Shown piece by piece: positions 43,142 through 53,806 of a stretch of DNA of 64,000 nucleotides. The position numbers were made by a program, and so were the translations under genes. Source of the stretch: Leifsonia xyli. Lineage in GTDB: Bacteria; Actinomycetota; Actinomycetes; Actinomycetales; Microbacteriaceae. The notes beneath the pieces are model-generated. The model had not been told where the DNA came from and made no database searches. It saw nothing but the letters and a program-made list of their open reading frames with translations. The stretch spans positions 1,798,001-1,862,000 of the forward strand of contig CP014761.1 in NCBI GenBank assembly GCA_001647635.1, in the 5' to 3' direction. Position 1 is the first letter of the stretch. Each line of letters opens with the position of its first letter.

Positions 43142-46100
43142 TACAGCCTCTTTCCTGCGGTGGCCCGGTTGCCGTAGCTGAGGCTCCACTTGATGCTTTG
43201 GTAGATGCCGTAGGCCTTTACCGCTGCCCGGACTGGCCGAGCCACGTACTTCATGACCTTTCGATGCGTGGCCTTGATAGCGGCGCGCTTGGCCACGTTC
43301 GCCGGTTTGCCGCGAGCGAAGGCGGGTGCCTTCGCCAGACGGACGTTTCGCACAACTTTAGACACCGTCGCGATCGCCTTGCCCGCTCCGAACGACGCAG
43401 CGGAAATGAGATTCTCCACGCCTCCCGCCACATCACCGGTCGCAAGCTGGTATATGCCGCGGGCAGCCGAGATTCCGGCCGAGACGGCGCCGCAGATCGT
43501 ACAGCCGAACAAGGCGGCAATTCCGAGTGCGCCGGACACGTCGTCGGCGAACGCGCCCCAATCCCATCCCGTGGCCTTTCCTGTGAGGTCGTATTGGTTG
43601 ATCGGGTCGTCCGGGTAGACGTAGTCGTTGGGGGTTCCGCCCTCGACCGGGTCGACGGACAGGAACCTGCCAAGCCCGGGCACGTAGACGCGGGCACCCA
43701 TCTCGATGAGGGCCACACTACCGGTGTGCTCGAACAGCTTCTGATGCTGACCCACCCACGCGTTCGACGTGTCCGTGCCCGGCTGGTTCGCCGGAACCGA
43801 CGCGTCCGCAGCCGCCGTCCCGATCCGCCCGGTGACCGGGTCCACCGGCTGACCGAACGGGTCGTAGAAGAACACCGCACCGACCTGGGCGCCTGTCGGG
43901 CCGGCCGTGACCACCACATCGCCATGGACGTTCGGATACGACCACACCCCATCCCCGGATACCGGACGAGTCAGGGTCACACCACCCGGCAGCGCCTGCG
44001 TCGTCCACACCAGGACACTGTCCGCGTTCAGCTCGGCGACCGGCGCATCCCCGGTGCCGGAGAACACATACGTCGTCACCGACTTCTCACCCGACGTCGA
44101 CACCGCCGTACGAGTCACCACCCGATCCAACGCATCCCGCACATACGACACCGACGAACCATCCGCCGACTTCGTCGACACATGCCGATCCGAACCATCG
44201 AAACCGAGGGTCTGATCCGCAAGGCGCGTCGTGTTCCCGTGCGCGTCGTACCCCAACGACGCACCCGGGCCCGTCAACGACAGATTCCGGCCTGTCATCG
44301 ATCCGGCATCCGGCAGAGCACCCGCAACGAGGGTGCCCGTCAACCGGTCCGCGTTGTCGTAGCAGTAGTCCACGGTCGATGTGCTCGCACCATCGAAGAC
44401 ATCGGTCAGCCGAGTCCGGTTGCTGTTCGCACCAGCCGCGGAGTCGGCGCCACATGTCGCCGCTGCATACCCATAGTCGAGCTCGTGGCGTGGAATCGAT
44501 GCATGGGTCAAACGCCCAGCGCCATCGAACCGGTACCGCGACTCGTAACGGGTATTTGCAGCCGACAACACATCCGCCAGTACACGACCCGACTGGGAGC
44601 GGGTCACCGCGTCCCGAACAGCCACCCCATCCGCGAGAGCCACATCCAACGCCGACACCCGCCCGGCAGCGTCCTTCGACAACCCCAGCTGCGTGCCGTT
44701 ACCCGCCGTGCCAGCGCCCGTCGGGAACACCACCGAGACCGGCTCTCCCTTGTCGTAGACGACCTGCGCGACGACGGCACCGTCGACTGACACTGCGGTG
44801 GGAGAGCCATCGAGGTCGAACGCAAACGTAGCTTCGGTCGCTCCGCCCTTCGGGTATGTCGTCTTCTTAGACACCACGCGGCCGAGGATGTCGAACTGGC
44901 TCGCGGTCACCGCTCCACTCACATCGGTGTAGCGGACAGTGCGACCCAGAAGGTCGACCACCGTCGTGATCCGCCCCGCCGCGTCCTCCACCCAGGAGGT
45001 CAGCGGGTCACCACCAGCAGCCCCGTTACCGGTGTACGACGTCACCACTGAACGCGCGGGGGACCCACCGAACGCCGGCATAGTCACCTTCGTCACCCGG
45101 CCTCGGCCGTCGTAGGTGGTGCAGGTCCAATCGGAGTCGCCGGTCCGGCGTGTTCCCACGACACGACCCATCAGGTCGTAGGCGGTATCAGTGGTGATCA
45201 TGACGCCGTCGGCATTCGCGGGGTCGGTGTGGCGGGCGAGCATCCCATATTGCGGCGTCGATCCAGCGACACCGCAGACCCCGGACCCCCACATCATCTG
45301 CAGCGTCTGTGTCTCTTGGTAGTAGTAGTTCGCCGTTGCGGAATTCGTCGGGATGTTACGGGCAACCGCACCGGGGAGTGCCTTGAACTGCTCCCGCAGA
45401 TAGCCGGATCCCTCCGCCTCGTAGCCACGCATGGTCGTCAGACTCAAACCACCCGGGTCCGAGGTCTCGGTCACGGGAAGCCCGTACCAAGGGGTGCTGC
45501 CATATCCGGTGCTGCTACGAACAGCGCTGACCTGGTCGGCGGACACCCCCGGCACGTTGGACGGGACGCTGTCATCCGTGGCCGTGGACGTGCTCAGCCC
45601 GTAGTCGGGCACCAGTGCACTTCCCGGGATCAACTGCCGAGCGCCGCCCGGGGGTGTCCAATACAGCCCGAAACTCGCCACCGAAGCGATATCCCAGTAC
45701 TGCACCCGAATCGGCACCGACTGCCCCGCCGTCACGGTGATCAGACCGTCCGGCGACGCGTGAGCAGCACCCGCAATCGTGTCCGACATCACCAGGATGT
45801 CGTTCAGCCACAACTGAGACGAATCGTCCGCCGTCACGGACAGCTTGTACGTACCCGCTGTCGGGAAGGTCACCATGCCGGTCATTCGGGCGGACCAGTT
45901 GTCAGCGGGGACCCCGGCCGCGGGAGCGCCCGCGCCCCAGTCCTTCGACATCGTCCCGTCCGCGGGACCGACGCCTAAGGAGTAGGCCTTCGGCCTGCCC
46001 GCGAAGGACGTGTTGTCGAAGTACTGCACACTCAACCCGCGCAGACCCTCGTCGTAGGCCGTGCGGGTGTGCGCGGGCGTGACCACGCATGCGCCCTCGG

Positions 46101-49100
46101 GCACTCCGCCCGAGCTGAAGCAGGAGGCCGGCGCAGGACCATACGAATCCGTTTGACGATGGCGCCCGTTATAAAGCCGAGTCGACTTCCGACCCTGCGG
46201 ATCGGTCGACGACACCACCTGATCGAACACATTCCACTCCGTACGGCCGGTCAAACCGGAGGCAGAGGCGTCCGTGAGCTGCTGCAGCGCATCGTTGAAC
46301 GTCACGGTTCGTGCGTGTCCGTTGGACGTCCCGTCCGTGGGCACATCCAATCCCTTCGCATCGACGAACGTGGTGTGGTCGCCGTAGGTATAGGTCTTGG
46401 CCGGCTGGGTGTCCGCGGTGGCGCCGTCCGGGGCGGGGAGGGTCACGGAGATGGCGCGTCCGGCGTCGTCGTAGCCGATCGTGGTGGCCGTGGTCGCCTC
46501 GGTTGCAAGGCCAGATCGGCTGCTGTCGGCGGTGAGCCAGTCGTTGGTCAGCGAGTCGCGGACGGTGACCAGGCGACCAGCGGCGTCATAGCTGAAAGTG
46601 GTGAGCTCGGCACCGGGGTCGAGGATTCCTGCGAGCTGCCCGTTGTCGTTGTACAGCAGTTCGGTGGTGTCACCGGATCCGGCGATGTGGCCCGGGTAGA
46701 CGATTCGGCAGATCATCCCCGCCGGAGCGGCGGCGTAGTTTTTTCGCACCGGGCACGCGGCACCGCTGAGGTCCGAGTCGGTGGCGCTGAGCCCGAGGGA
46801 CGCGGCTGAGTCCCCGGAGTAGGCGAACTTGACCTCGCGCCCGTAGCCGCCGCCGGTCAAGGCGGAAAGCGGGTCGCTGATCCGATCGAGTTGGGCTGTT
46901 CCGGCTCTCCAGCCCGCCATCGGTACGGAGGGCTTCCGGGTGTCCTCTATCGCGGTGATCGACTTCAGCACCCCGGTCGCGTCGAACACATAGGCGGTGC
47001 CGGATTCGTCGGTGAGGGTGACGTTCCCGGACTTGTCCAGGGCGAGGACACCGCTCTCCCCGGCCGGGGCTGTGTAGCCGGGCGCGTTGACGCCTCCGTT
47101 CACGGGGCTGGCGTTCTTCGTATAGGTGTGCACGCCTCCCGTGGAGTCGGTGAGGATGACCGCGGACTCGGTGATCTGCGCCCGAAGGTATCCATCTACT
47201 CCCGTCAGCGCCGTGGATGACGCCCATCCGCCCGGCAGAACCGGCGCCGACGTCGTGAACCAGTCCGGTGGGACGATGAACTCCTTGCCCGACGAGGCGT
47301 CGCGGACCCAGAGGTCGAGCTTGGACGCCCCGGTCGCTTCGAAGTACTCGACCGTGATGGGTGTCGCGCCGGCCTTCATGGCGGTGGCGGGCATCCAGTC
47401 GATGTGGTCGGCTTTCGAGGTGGACCACAGGTCGCCGATCAGCTGACCATTGAGCTTGAGGCGTGCGCCGTCGTCCCGCGCGAAGCCGAACGTGTAGGTG
47501 CCCGCCTTGGGCGGCGTGATGAAGCCCGTCCACTGCGCTGTGTAGTAGTCCGCCGGGATCGCCGGGCCGGGCGACTCCGTCGGCCAGCTGAACGAGACGG
47601 CGGTGTCGGTACGGACGAGCTGCGGAGTGCGACCACCGAAGGTGAACGCGGCGCCTGTACCCGGCGCAGGCGTGACGTCGAAATACCGTCCGATCAGCCC
47701 GCGGTTGGACTGCTGCTGGGAGTTGTAGGCGAACGAGAGGCCCATCTCACCGCCGAGCGTTCTCACCGTCGGGGATGAGAACGAGAGGTGCGCGTTGCCG
47801 TTCGCCAGATTCACGGTCAACGGCCCGGCGGTGTCCGTCGGCGCCGGACCGGCATCGCCGATCCGGAGGTTCACCGTGAACGGCTTGGCCCAGAACGGAA
47901 GGTACGTCGCCGACCCGTCCTTGATGGAGACGCCCCAGCTGTACCTGCCGCCGTCTTGGAGCGTGCCCGCCGGGGGCGTCCACGTGGTGCTCGTCGTCCA
48001 TCCTGAGGAGACGATCTGTCCGCTGACGGCGTCCCCGCCCGTCGCCACCTGGAACTGGTACTGGGTGGCCCCGGACTGCGACGCGATCGGGTCGACCGAG
48101 AACGTCGGGGTGACGGAGGTGATCACCTGATCCGCGACCGGCGACGCGGTGTCCGGATTCGGAGTCGGCGGCGGCGTCGTCGTGAACTTCCACGTCGCAC
48201 TCTCACGAAGCGTCGAGGTGCCGAGCCACCCGTCGTAGCCGTCCTTCACCTGAGTCTTCCAGTAGTAGGTCTTTCCACCCTGGAGGGCGGTCTGCGGGAC
48301 CTTGACGCTGGGCTGGCTCGTCCATCCGGAGGACCAAGCGGTGCCGACGGAAGGGTTGGGGTTCTCCGAGATCACGAAGTTGTAGATCAGCCCCGTTCCC
48401 CCGGGATCGGTGGCACCCTGCACAGCGAGGGTGGGGTTGATGGACGACGTGCCGCCGTTCGCCGGAGCAGGGGCGGCGAGCGTTCCGGCTGTCGGGAAGT
48501 CCTTGTACGTGATGTACATCGAGGTCTCGAGACGTTTGTATGCGTAGACGCCGGGTCGTTCGTCCCCCGTCACCTGGAGGTAATTGCCGGCAGACCTCGC
48601 ATTGACCCAGGCGGCGATCCTGTTCTCCAGGGGCGAGTCCTGAGCGAATCCGTCCGCCGCCACGGGGAAGAGCGACAGCCGGTCCCCCGAGCCGTTGTAC
48701 GAGAACGCGTTCGCGTAGTTGACGGCCCCGGGGACGGCGTTCGTCGTCCCTTCGCCGGCCACGACGCCGTAGATGAAGGCGTCCGTGATCTGCTTTCCGA
48801 AATACCCCTCGTAGCTGTAATGGGTGACGGTGCGCCAATACGTGTCTCCGTTGGCGCGCGCATTGCCTACAAGGGTGCCGGTGTTGGTGCGGGAGGCGCC
48901 GTCAGAGCGAAACGCATGCACGTCCTGGTTGTCGGACCACACGGACGGGTCGACGAACACAGGGTAGGTGCGCTTCGAATCGTTCAGCCACGAGCGGTCC
49001 GCGCGAAGAGTGAGTTTCCACTTCGATCCGTCCCGCTTGACCACCGCGTGGACGGGATGGTCGTCCGGCTCCTTCACCCCCTCCTTTCCCGAGGAATCCC

Positions 49101-49983
49101 ACATCCGGGGCGCGGGAACCACGAACACGATGTGCCCTGAGGAATTCGTGAACACGACATCACCCGTGACCTCGTCCTTGCTCAGATTCAGCTCAGGTGC
49201 ATCCACTGTCCAGGTCCACGAGGTTCTGCCCTTCGCTCCGGGGGCCTTGCTCAACTTCAGCGTCTCTTTGACGCCGGCCTTGCTCACCGCGTATTCGGCG
49301 TCGGTGTCATCGAGGACGTCTCCATACGAGACGCGGGACCTGTCCTTGGCCGAGGCCACCGGATTGAGGTTCCGAACGAGCCGCGAATGGCGTGAGCCGA
49401 TCAGGCTGAAATGGACGGTGTAGCCGTCTTTGGAGACCGAAAGCGCGTCGCTCGAATTCGCGAACTCTGCGAACTCGGGATGAAGCGGATGGTCCTCGAC
49501 CGCGCCGCCGCCCAGGCCGACCGGTGAAAGCCACCCGGTGCCGTCGACCGCCGTTTCGATCTGCACGTAACGCCCCTCGCCGTCGAGGACGTTCAATGGA
49601 TCGGGCGAGATCTGCTGCGTCTTCGTGCCGTCGGGATTCTTCCAGGTCGTCGACTTTTCGTCTCTCCTCTCCACCGTCGCACCATCGGCCGGACCTTCGT
49701 GACCGGATGTTCGCTTCGGGAACGCGGACGGACGACGGAGATCCGGCTTCTCGAAATCGGTCACAGGCTCCGGGCGGGGAGCCGACTCGAAGTCCCCCGA
49801 TGGGATCGATCCGCCATCGTTCGCCGGGGCTGCGGACGTCTGGGCAGGGAGCGAGAGCACGTCGGCGCTTGCGGCCGGGGTCGCATCAGCGGCGGAGGCC
49901 GGCTGGAGATCACCGATGACCAAGGCTGCGGCGGTGACGATGCCGACGATGGTGAGAGCGCGGAAAGAGTGAGACACGATCAT
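43138..49983 (-). CDS. Large secreted RHS/YD-repeat protein with PA14 domains and C-terminal tip (putative polymorphic toxin)
   Basis: 2281 residues. Signal peptide 1-31 ([13 protein letters not shown]). About 340-520: DNRLRE-like wall-associated domain ([28 protein letters not shown]). About 520-720: two fibronectin-like repeats ([16 protein letters not shown]). PA14 domain one about 760-905 ([13 protein letters not shown]) and two about 1312-1460 ([14 protein letters not shown]). YD/RHS repeats fill the rest, ending with [23 protein letters not shown] (about 2100-2125). The last ~149 residues are a variable tip with two long hydrophobic stretches, a CTIC motif and a basic end. This is the WapA-like Gram-positive RHS layout: the shell is exported and the tip acts on neighbour cells. 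The following gene overlaps as TTGA. Possible promoter: TTGTGG-18-TTTATG upstream on the minus strand, weak. Confidence 0.9.
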   Translation of the reverse strand: MIVSHSFRALTIVGIVTAAALVIGDLQPASAADATPAASADVLSLPAQTSAAPANDGGSIPSGDFESAPRPEPVTDFEKPDLRRPSAFPKRTSGHEGPADGATVERRDEKSTTWKNPDGTKTQQISPDPLNVLDGEGRYVQIETAVDGTGWLSPVGLGGGAVEDHPLHPEFAEFANSSDALSVSKDGYTVHFSLIGSRHSRLVRNLNPVASAKDRSRVSYGDVLDDTDAEYAVSKAGVKETLKLSKAPGAKGRTSWTWTVDAPELNLSKDEVTGDVVFTNSSGHIVFVVPAPRMWDSSGKEGVKEPDDHPVHAVVKRDGSKWKLTLRADRSWLNDSKRTYPVFVDPSVWSDNQDVHAFRSDGASRTNTGTLVGNARANGDTYWRTVTHYSYEGYFGKQITDAFIYGVVAGEGTTNAVPGAVNYANAFSYNGSGDRLSLFPVAADGFAQDSPLENRIAAWVNARSAGNYLQVTGDERPGVYAYKRLETSMYITYKDFPTAGTLAAPAPANGGTSSINPTLAVQGATDPGGTGLIYNFVISENPNPSVGTAWSSGWTSQPSVKVPQTALQGGKTYYWKTQVKDGYDGWLGTSTLRESATWKFTTTPPPTPNPDTASPVADQVITSVTPTFSVDPIASQSGATQYQFQVATGGDAVSGQIVSSGWTTSTTWTPPAGTLQDGGRYSWGVSIKDGSATYLPFWAKPFTVNLRIGDAGPAPTDTAGPLTVNLANGNAHLSFSSPTVRTLGGEMGLSFAYNSQQQSNRGLIGRYFDVTPAPGTGAAFTFGGRTPQLVRTDTAVSFSWPTESPGPAIPADYYTAQWTGFITPPKAGTYTFGFARDDGARLKLNGQLIGDLWSTSKADHIDWMPATAMKAGATPITVEYFEATGASKLDLWVRDASSGKEFIVPPDWFTTSAPVLPGGWASSTALTGVDGYLRAQITESAVILTDSTGGVHTYTKNASPVNGGVNAPGYTAPAGESGVLALDKSGNVTLTDESGTAYVFDATGVLKSITAIEDTRKPSVPMAGWRAGTAQLDRISDPLSALTGGGYGREVKFAYSGDSAASLGLSATDSDLSGAACPVRKNYAAAPAGMICRIVYPGHIAGSGDTTELLYNDNGQLAGILDPGAELTTFSYDAAGRLVTVRDSLTNDWLTADSSRSGLATEATTATTIGYDDAGRAISVTLPAPDGATADTQPAKTYTYGDHTTFVDAKGLDVPTDGTSNGHARTVTFNDALQQLTDASASGLTGRTEWNVFDQVVSSTDPQGRKSTRLYNGRHRQTDSYGPAPASCFSSGGVPEGACVVTPAHTRTAYDEGLRGLSVQYFDNTSFAGRPKAYSLGVGPADGTMSKDWGAGAPAAGVPADNWSARMTGMVTFPTAGTYKLSVTADDSSQLWLNDILVMSDTIAGAAHASPDGLITVTAGQSVPIRVQYWDIASVASFGLYWTPPGGARQLIPGSALVPDYGLSTSTATDDSVPSNVPGVSADQVSAVRSSTGYGSTPWYGLPVTETSDPGGLSLTTMRGYEAEGSGYLREQFKALPGAVARNIPTNSATANYYYQETQTLQMMWGSGVCGVAGSTPQYGMLARHTDPANADGVMITTDTAYDLMGRVVGTRRTGDSDWTCTTYDGRGRVTKVTMPAFGGSPARSVVTSYTGNGAAGGDPLTSWVEDAAGRITTVVDLLGRTVRYTDVSGAVTASQFDILGRVVSKKTTYPKGGATEATFAFDLDGSPTAVSVDGAVVAQVVYDKGEPVSVVFPTGAGTAGNGTQLGLSKDAAGRVSALDVALADGVAVRDAVTRSQSGRVLADVLSAANTRYESRYRFDGAGRLTHASIPRHELDYGYAAATCGADSAAGANSNRTRLTDVFDGASTSTVDYCYDNADRLTGTLVAGALPDAGSMTGRNLSLTGPGASLGYDAHGNTTRLADQTLGFDGSDRHVSTKSADGSSVSYVRDALDRVVTRTAVSTSGEKSVTTYVFSGTGDAPVAELNADSVLVWTTQALPGGVTLTRPVSGDGVWSYPNVHGDVVVTAGPTGAQVGAVFFYDPFGQPVDPVTGRIGTAAADASVPANQPGTDTSNAWVGQHQKLFEHTGSVALIEMGARVYVPGLGRFLSVDPVEGGTPNDYVYPDDPINQYDLTGKATGWDWGAFADDVSGALGIAALFGCTICGAVSAGISAARGIYQLATGDVAGGVENLISAASFGAGKAIATVSKVVRNVRLAKAPAFARGKPANVAKRAAIKATHRKVMKYVARPVRAAVKAYGIYQSIKWSLSYGNRATAGKRLY
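43454..44172. repeat. 719-bp direct repeat, copy 2 (main RHS gene)
   Basis: Partner of 41308-42026, same orientation, 2146 bp apart. It encodes residues about 1938-2177 of the RHS protein. Recombination between the copies would delete the first immunity gene and the three-helix gene and put the orphan tip on the main protein. Confidence 0.9.
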
Positions 49984-50151
49984 TGAAAATATCTGGACAT
50001 GTGAGCATTGACATAAAGTGCTCTGTCCTCAATGTCCACAATTTCGCAGAGAGGTCATACCGCGGGACCACATCTGACGGATGACCCCGCAGCCCGAGCA
50101 TGCCCCTCCCGGCCGACGCGTGCCCCGGCCCCGCCCAGCCACGCTGGGAGC

Positions 50152-50853
50152 ATGACCTCAGCACCTCCACCGGCCCTCGCGGCCTCCGGCCTCACCAAGT
50201 CCTACGGCTCCTCGGTCGCGCTCGCGGGCGTCGACTTCCGGGTCGACCCGGGCGAATCCGTCGCGATCATGGGGGCGTCCGGATCGGGCAAGACGACGCT
50301 GCTCCACTGCCTGGCGGGCATCGTCGCGCCCGATACCGGCACGGTCCTGCTCACGACGGCGGGCGGGGCGGTCGACGTCACACGGCTCGGGGAGGCCGGG
50401 CGGTCGCGGCTGCGGCGGGAGGAGTTCGGGTTCGTGTTCCAGCAGGGGCTGCTGCTGCCCGAGCTGACGGCGGTCGAGAACGTCGCCCTGCCCCTCATGC
50501 TGACGGGCGCCGACCGGCGGGCGGCCGAGCAGACGGCGGGGATGTGGCTGGCCGCGCTCGGGCTCGCCGGGTTCGAGGCACGGCGCATCGGGGAACTGTC
50601 CGGCGGGCAGGCGCAACGGGTCGCCATCGCCCGCGCGCAGACGACCGGAGCGTCGGTGGTGTTCGCCGACGAACCGACGGGAGCGCTCGACTCGGCCACC
50701 TCGGCGGAGGTGATGGATGCGCTCATCCGGTCGACCACCGGACGCGGGCGCTCGCTCGTCGTCGTCACGCACGACGAGACCGTCGCCGCCCGCTGCGCGC
50801 GGGTCGTCCGGCTGGCCGACGGTCGCATCGTGGACGAGGTGGCGACGCGATGA
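50152..50853 (+). CDS. ABC transporter ATP-binding protein (MacB/LolD type)
   Basis: 233 residues. Walker A GASGSGKTT, Q-loop FVFQQGLLLPELTAVENVALPL, signature LSGGQAQRVAIARA, Walker B VVFADEPTGALD and the H-loop VVTHDE are complete. This class powers FtsX/MacB-like exporters. The ATG at 50152 was chosen over upstream codons because it begins directly before the conserved part; a -10-like CACGCT lies six bases ahead. Coupled by ATGA to the permease. Confidence 0.92.
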   Translation: MTSAPPPALAASGLTKSYGSSVALAGVDFRVDPGESVAIMGASGSGKTTLLHCLAGIVAPDTGTVLLTTAGGAVDVTRLGEAGRSRLRREEFGFVFQQGLLLPELTAVENVALPLMLTGADRRAAEQTAGMWLAALGLAGFEARRIGELSGGQAQRVAIARAQTTGASVVFADEPTGALDSATSAEVMDALIRSTTGRGRSLVVVTHDETVAARCARVVRLADGRIVDEVATR

Positions 50854-52172
50854 CGACGCTCCGCCTCGCCTGGCTGTTCGGCCGCCGTAGCGCCTCCGCC
50901 CGCTCGACCGTCCTCCTGCCCGTCCTCGCCTTCGCGGTGGTCACGGCGCTGCTGCTCATCGTCGCGGGAGGCGCGCAGGCGTTCTTCTCGTGGACGGATG
51001 ACGAAGCCGGCCTCTACCAGGTGCTCGCCGTCGTCGCGCTGTCGCTGCTGGTCGTCCCACTCGTCGCGCTCGGCGGCTCCGCGGCGCGGCTGTCCGCGCG
51101 GCGGCGCGACGACCGGCTCGCGAGTCTCCGGCTGCTCGGGGCGACGCCGCGGCTGGTGCGGGCGCTCACGGTGATCGAGTCGACGGTGCTCGCGGTGGCC
51201 GGCGCGGTCGCAGGGGTCGTGCTCGCGCTTCTCGCGGCGCCGTTGGTCGGACTGATCCCGTTCCGCGGACGTCCGCTCGGCTTCTCGGCGCTGCTCGGCC
51301 CCGGATGGATGGCGCTGACGGTCCTCGGCGTCGGCCTCCTCGCTGCAGTGAGCGCCGTCATCGGGCTGCGTGGAGTGGTCCTCTCGCCGCTCGGCGTGCG
51401 GACGCGGCAGCAGGCCCCGCGCATCCACTGGCTGCGGGCGGTGCTGACCGTCGCGGCGATCGGGGTGGTCGTGCTGCTGGTCTCGGCGCTGCAGGTCGTG
51501 GCGCTCAGCGCGACGGTGCTGCTCCTGGTGCTCGCCGTCGCGTTCGGCGGCAGCATCGCGGTGCTCAACCTCATCGGGCCGTGGGTGCTGAAGAGGATGG
51601 CCGCGTCCCAGGCCCGTCGCGCCCGCAACGCGCGCCGCCTGCTCGCGGCCCGCAGCATCCTGGAGTCGCCGAAGGCCGCCTGGCGACAGGTCTCGGGCGT
51701 GGCGATGACGAGCTTCATGGCCGTGTTCGCCGGGGTCGGCGTCGCTCTGCTGCAGGCGGCAGGCGGCGACGGCGATCCACTGCTCGCCGACATCCGGACC
51801 GGCCTGATCATCACGGTCGCCGCGTCCTTCCTCATGGTCGCCTGCTCGGCCGGCGTGAACCAGGCGGCGGCGGTGCTCGACCGGCGCGACCTCTACATCA
51901 GCCTCGACCGGATCGGTATGCCCGTCTCGGAGATGAACGCGGCGCGCAGCCGGGCGGTGCTGTCCCCGCTGCGCATCACGACGGTCGGATCGGCGGCCAC
52001 TGCGGCCGTGGTGCTCCTGCCGCTCACCGGCGCGAGCCTGCTCGTGCAACCGCTCACCCTGGTCGTCGTCGCGGGCTGCCTGGCAGCGGGGGTCCTCCTC
52101 GTCTGGGCGTCACTGCTGGCCACCCGGCCGGTTCTCGCCCGCGTGCTCGCGGAGCCGTCCCCCAGCCTCTGA
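50850..52172 (+). CDS. FtsX-like ABC transporter permease
   Basis: 440 residues with about ten membrane helices in two halves. The first FtsX-like block is ARRRDDRLASLRLLGATPRLVRALTVIESTVLAVAG; the second has QAAAVLDRRDLYISLDRIGMPVSEM near residue 350. Partner of the ATPase in front; probably exports an antimicrobial peptide or lipid, or senses one. The start overlaps the ATPase stop (ATGA). Confidence 0.88.
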   Translation: MTTLRLAWLFGRRSASARSTVLLPVLAFAVVTALLLIVAGGAQAFFSWTDDEAGLYQVLAVVALSLLVVPLVALGGSAARLSARRRDDRLASLRLLGATPRLVRALTVIESTVLAVAGAVAGVVLALLAAPLVGLIPFRGRPLGFSALLGPGWMALTVLGVGLLAAVSAVIGLRGVVLSPLGVRTRQQAPRIHWLRAVLTVAAIGVVVLLVSALQVVALSATVLLLVLAVAFGGSIAVLNLIGPWVLKRMAASQARRARNARRLLAARSILESPKAAWRQVSGVAMTSFMAVFAGVGVALLQAAGGDGDPLLADIRTGLIITVAASFLMVACSAGVNQAAAVLDRRDLYISLDRIGMPVSEMNAARSRAVLSPLRITTVGSAATAAVVLLPLTGASLLVQPLTLVVVAGCLAAGVLLVWASLLATRPVLARVLAEPSPSL

Positions 52173-52177
52173 CCCAG

Positions 52178-52192
52178 TAGGGTCGATGCATG
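52178..52192 (+). promoter_or_regulatory. -10 box with leaderless start, chorismate mutase gene
   Basis: TAGGGT (52178-52183), six bases CGATGC, ATG at 52190. Confidence 0.5.
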
Positions 52193-52504
52193 CCCCAGAA
52201 CAGCGACGTGGAAGCTGCGCTCGAGCAGCTGAACAGCATCCGCCAGAGCATCGACAACATCGACGCCGCGGTCATCCACATGCTCGCGGAGCGGTTCAAG
52301 TTCACGCAGCAGGTCGGCGCGCTGAAGGCGGCGCACGGGCTCCCACCGGCGGACCCGGAGCGCGAGAAGCAGCAGATCCAGCGCCTGCGGGCGCTCGCGG
52401 AGGAGAGCCACCTCGACCCGGCCTTCGCCGAGAAGTTCCTGACGTTCATCGTCGCCGAGGTCATCCACCACCACGAGCGCATCGCCGTCGAGAACGGCAA
52501 GTAG
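52190..52504 (+). CDS. Chorismate mutase (AroQ type)
   Basis: 104 residues, all helical. LNSIRQSIDNIDAAVIHMLAERFKFTQQVGALKA carries the Arg/Asp/Lys pattern of the AroQ active site, and PEREKQQIQRLRALAEESHLDPAFAEKFLTFIVAEVIHHHE the second and third helices. It converts chorismate to prephenate for Phe and Tyr synthesis. It may depend on complex formation with DAHP synthase, as in mycobacteria. The SDR gene follows three bases after its stop. Confidence 0.9.
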   Translation: MPQNSDVEAALEQLNSIRQSIDNIDAAVIHMLAERFKFTQQVGALKAAHGLPPADPEREKQQIQRLRALAEESHLDPAFAEKFLTFIVAEVIHHHERIAVENGK

Positions 52505-52507
52505 CCG

Positions 52508-53425
52508 ATGGGGTGGGACGCGACGGCCCTGCCGGAGGCGCGGGGCCGGACGGTCGTGGTGACCGGAGCGAATGCCGGGGTCGGGTACTTCACGGCCGAA
52601 CAGCTGGCCGGAGCGGGTGCGCGCGTCATCCTCGGCTGCCGCGACCCCGAGCGGGCTGAGGCGGCGGTCTCGGCCATCCGCCGCCGGGTGCCGCGCGCGA
52701 GCGTCGAGGCGCTGCCCTTGGATGTGACCGACCGCCGCTCGATCGACGCGGCCGCCGACGCCCTCCTGGCCCGGGAGCGGGTGGATGCGCTGGTGCTCAA
52801 CGCAGGCATCGTGCACCCGCCGCGGTCGCGCCGGACCGACGCGTACGGCAACGAGCTGGTGCTGTCGACCAACGTGCTCGGGCATTTCCGCCTCGTCGCG
52901 CGGGCGCTCCCGGCGATCGCGGACGACGGACGCATCGTCACCCTCGGGTCCCTCGCCAGCCGCCTCGGCCGCCTCCGCCTGGAGGACCTCCAGCTCGAGC
53001 GCGCGTACACCTCCTGGCGCGCGTACTCGGGGTCGAAGATCGCGGCGCAGGTGTTCGGGTTCGAGCTCGACCGGCGGCTGCGTGCGGCGGGGTCGTCCGT
53101 CGAGAGCATCGTGGTGCATCCCGGCTACTCGACGTCGGGACGCACACCCGGCATCCGGGGCGTCAACCAACCGTCGCGGGTGAAGCGCTTCGTGGACAAC
53201 CTGCAGGCGGCGTGGACGCAGGGCAAGGACGACGGAGCGCACGTCCCGGTGCGCGCCGTGCTCGACCCGACCGTCTCCGGCGGCGACCACCTCGGCCCTG
53301 CGCTGTGGACGAAGGGCGCGCCCGTCCACGCCCCCGCGACCCGATCCACGCGCTCTCCGCGCCAGGGCGCCCGCCTGTGGCCGCTCCTCGAAGCCGCGTC
53401 CGGCCAGCCCTTCCCGCTCCCCTAG
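52508..53425 (+). CDS. Short-chain dehydrogenase/reductase
   Basis: 305 residues. TVVVTGANAGVGYFTAEQLA is the TGxxxGxG cofactor loop, VDALVLNAGI the NAG motif, and YSGSK (Tyr173, Lys177) the active site. The Arg in GCRDPER suggests NADP. It resembles the retinol-dehydrogenase-like/oxidoreductase group; substrate unknown. It probably shares the chorismate mutase transcript. The C-terminal 60 residues (LWTKGAPVHAPATRSTRSPRQGARLW) are basic and Pro-rich. Confidence 0.87.
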   Translation: MGWDATALPEARGRTVVVTGANAGVGYFTAEQLAGAGARVILGCRDPERAEAAVSAIRRRVPRASVEALPLDVTDRRSIDAAADALLARERVDALVLNAGIVHPPRSRRTDAYGNELVLSTNVLGHFRLVARALPAIADDGRIVTLGSLASRLGRLRLEDLQLERAYTSWRAYSGSKIAAQVFGFELDRRLRAAGSSVESIVVHPGYSTSGRTPGIRGVNQPSRVKRFVDNLQAAWTQGKDDGAHVPVRAVLDPTVSGGDHLGPALWTKGAPVHAPATRSTRSPRQGARLWPLLEAASGQPFPLP

Positions 53426-53431
53426 CCTCCG

Positions 53432-53722
53432 CTAGGCGACCACGATGGACAGGAGGCGATGCGTGGCGGGGACGGCGGCACGCAACGCGTCCCGCGCGGC
53501 GGCGTAGTCGGCGCCCTCCGCCTCGATCTCCTCGACGGCCGCCTCGCGGATGATCGCCGTCGCGATCACGCGGCCGCCGCGCGGCATCGCGTTGTGCACC
53601 TGCAGCAGCTCGAACCCGGCCGGGACCTGCTCCTCGATCAGCGCCCGCGCCGACTGGGCGTCGTCCGCCTCCGCCGTCAGCTCGCGCGTCTCGCTGTTCT
53701 GGATCAGACCCACCACCTTCAT
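53432..53722 (-). CDS. Hypothetical small alpha/beta protein
   Basis: 96 residues: KVVGLIQNSETRELTAEADDAQSARALIEEQVPAGFELLQVHNAMPRGGRVIATAIIRE, followed by a helix with EEIEAEGADYAAARDALRAAVP. The two repeated beta-alpha-beta halves look like a small ferredoxin-like or dodecin-like fold. The ATG lies seven bases after TAGCGT (53735-53730 on the minus strand), so it is probably leaderless. Divergent from the acetyltransferase gene. Function unknown. Confidence 0.7.
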   Translation of the reverse strand: MKVVGLIQNSETRELTAEADDAQSARALIEEQVPAGFELLQVHNAMPRGGRVIATAIIREAAVEEIEAEGADYAAARDALRAAVPATHRLLSIVVA

Positions 53723-53791
53723 GTCGTCCACGCTAGCCGACGTCAGGAGCGCGGTCTGACCGCAACCCTGTCCCGCCCGGCGGCCTCCCGA

Positions 53792-53806
53792 TACGGTGAA
53801 GGGATG
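53792..53806 (+). promoter_or_regulatory. -10 box with near-leaderless start, Eis-like gene
   Basis: TACGGT (53792-53797), six bases GAAGGG, ATG at 53804. Confidence 0.5.

Noticed and set aside
43078..44790. 570-codon plus-strand frame opposite the end of the RHS gene
   Set aside because: Antisense to the RHS core; a nearly identical plus-strand shadow at 41448-42308 simply reflects the 719-bp repeat.
52938..53147. 69-codon minus-strand frame opposite the SDR gene
   Set aside because: Arg/Ala/Thr-rich antisense sequence over the SDR active-site region; no support.
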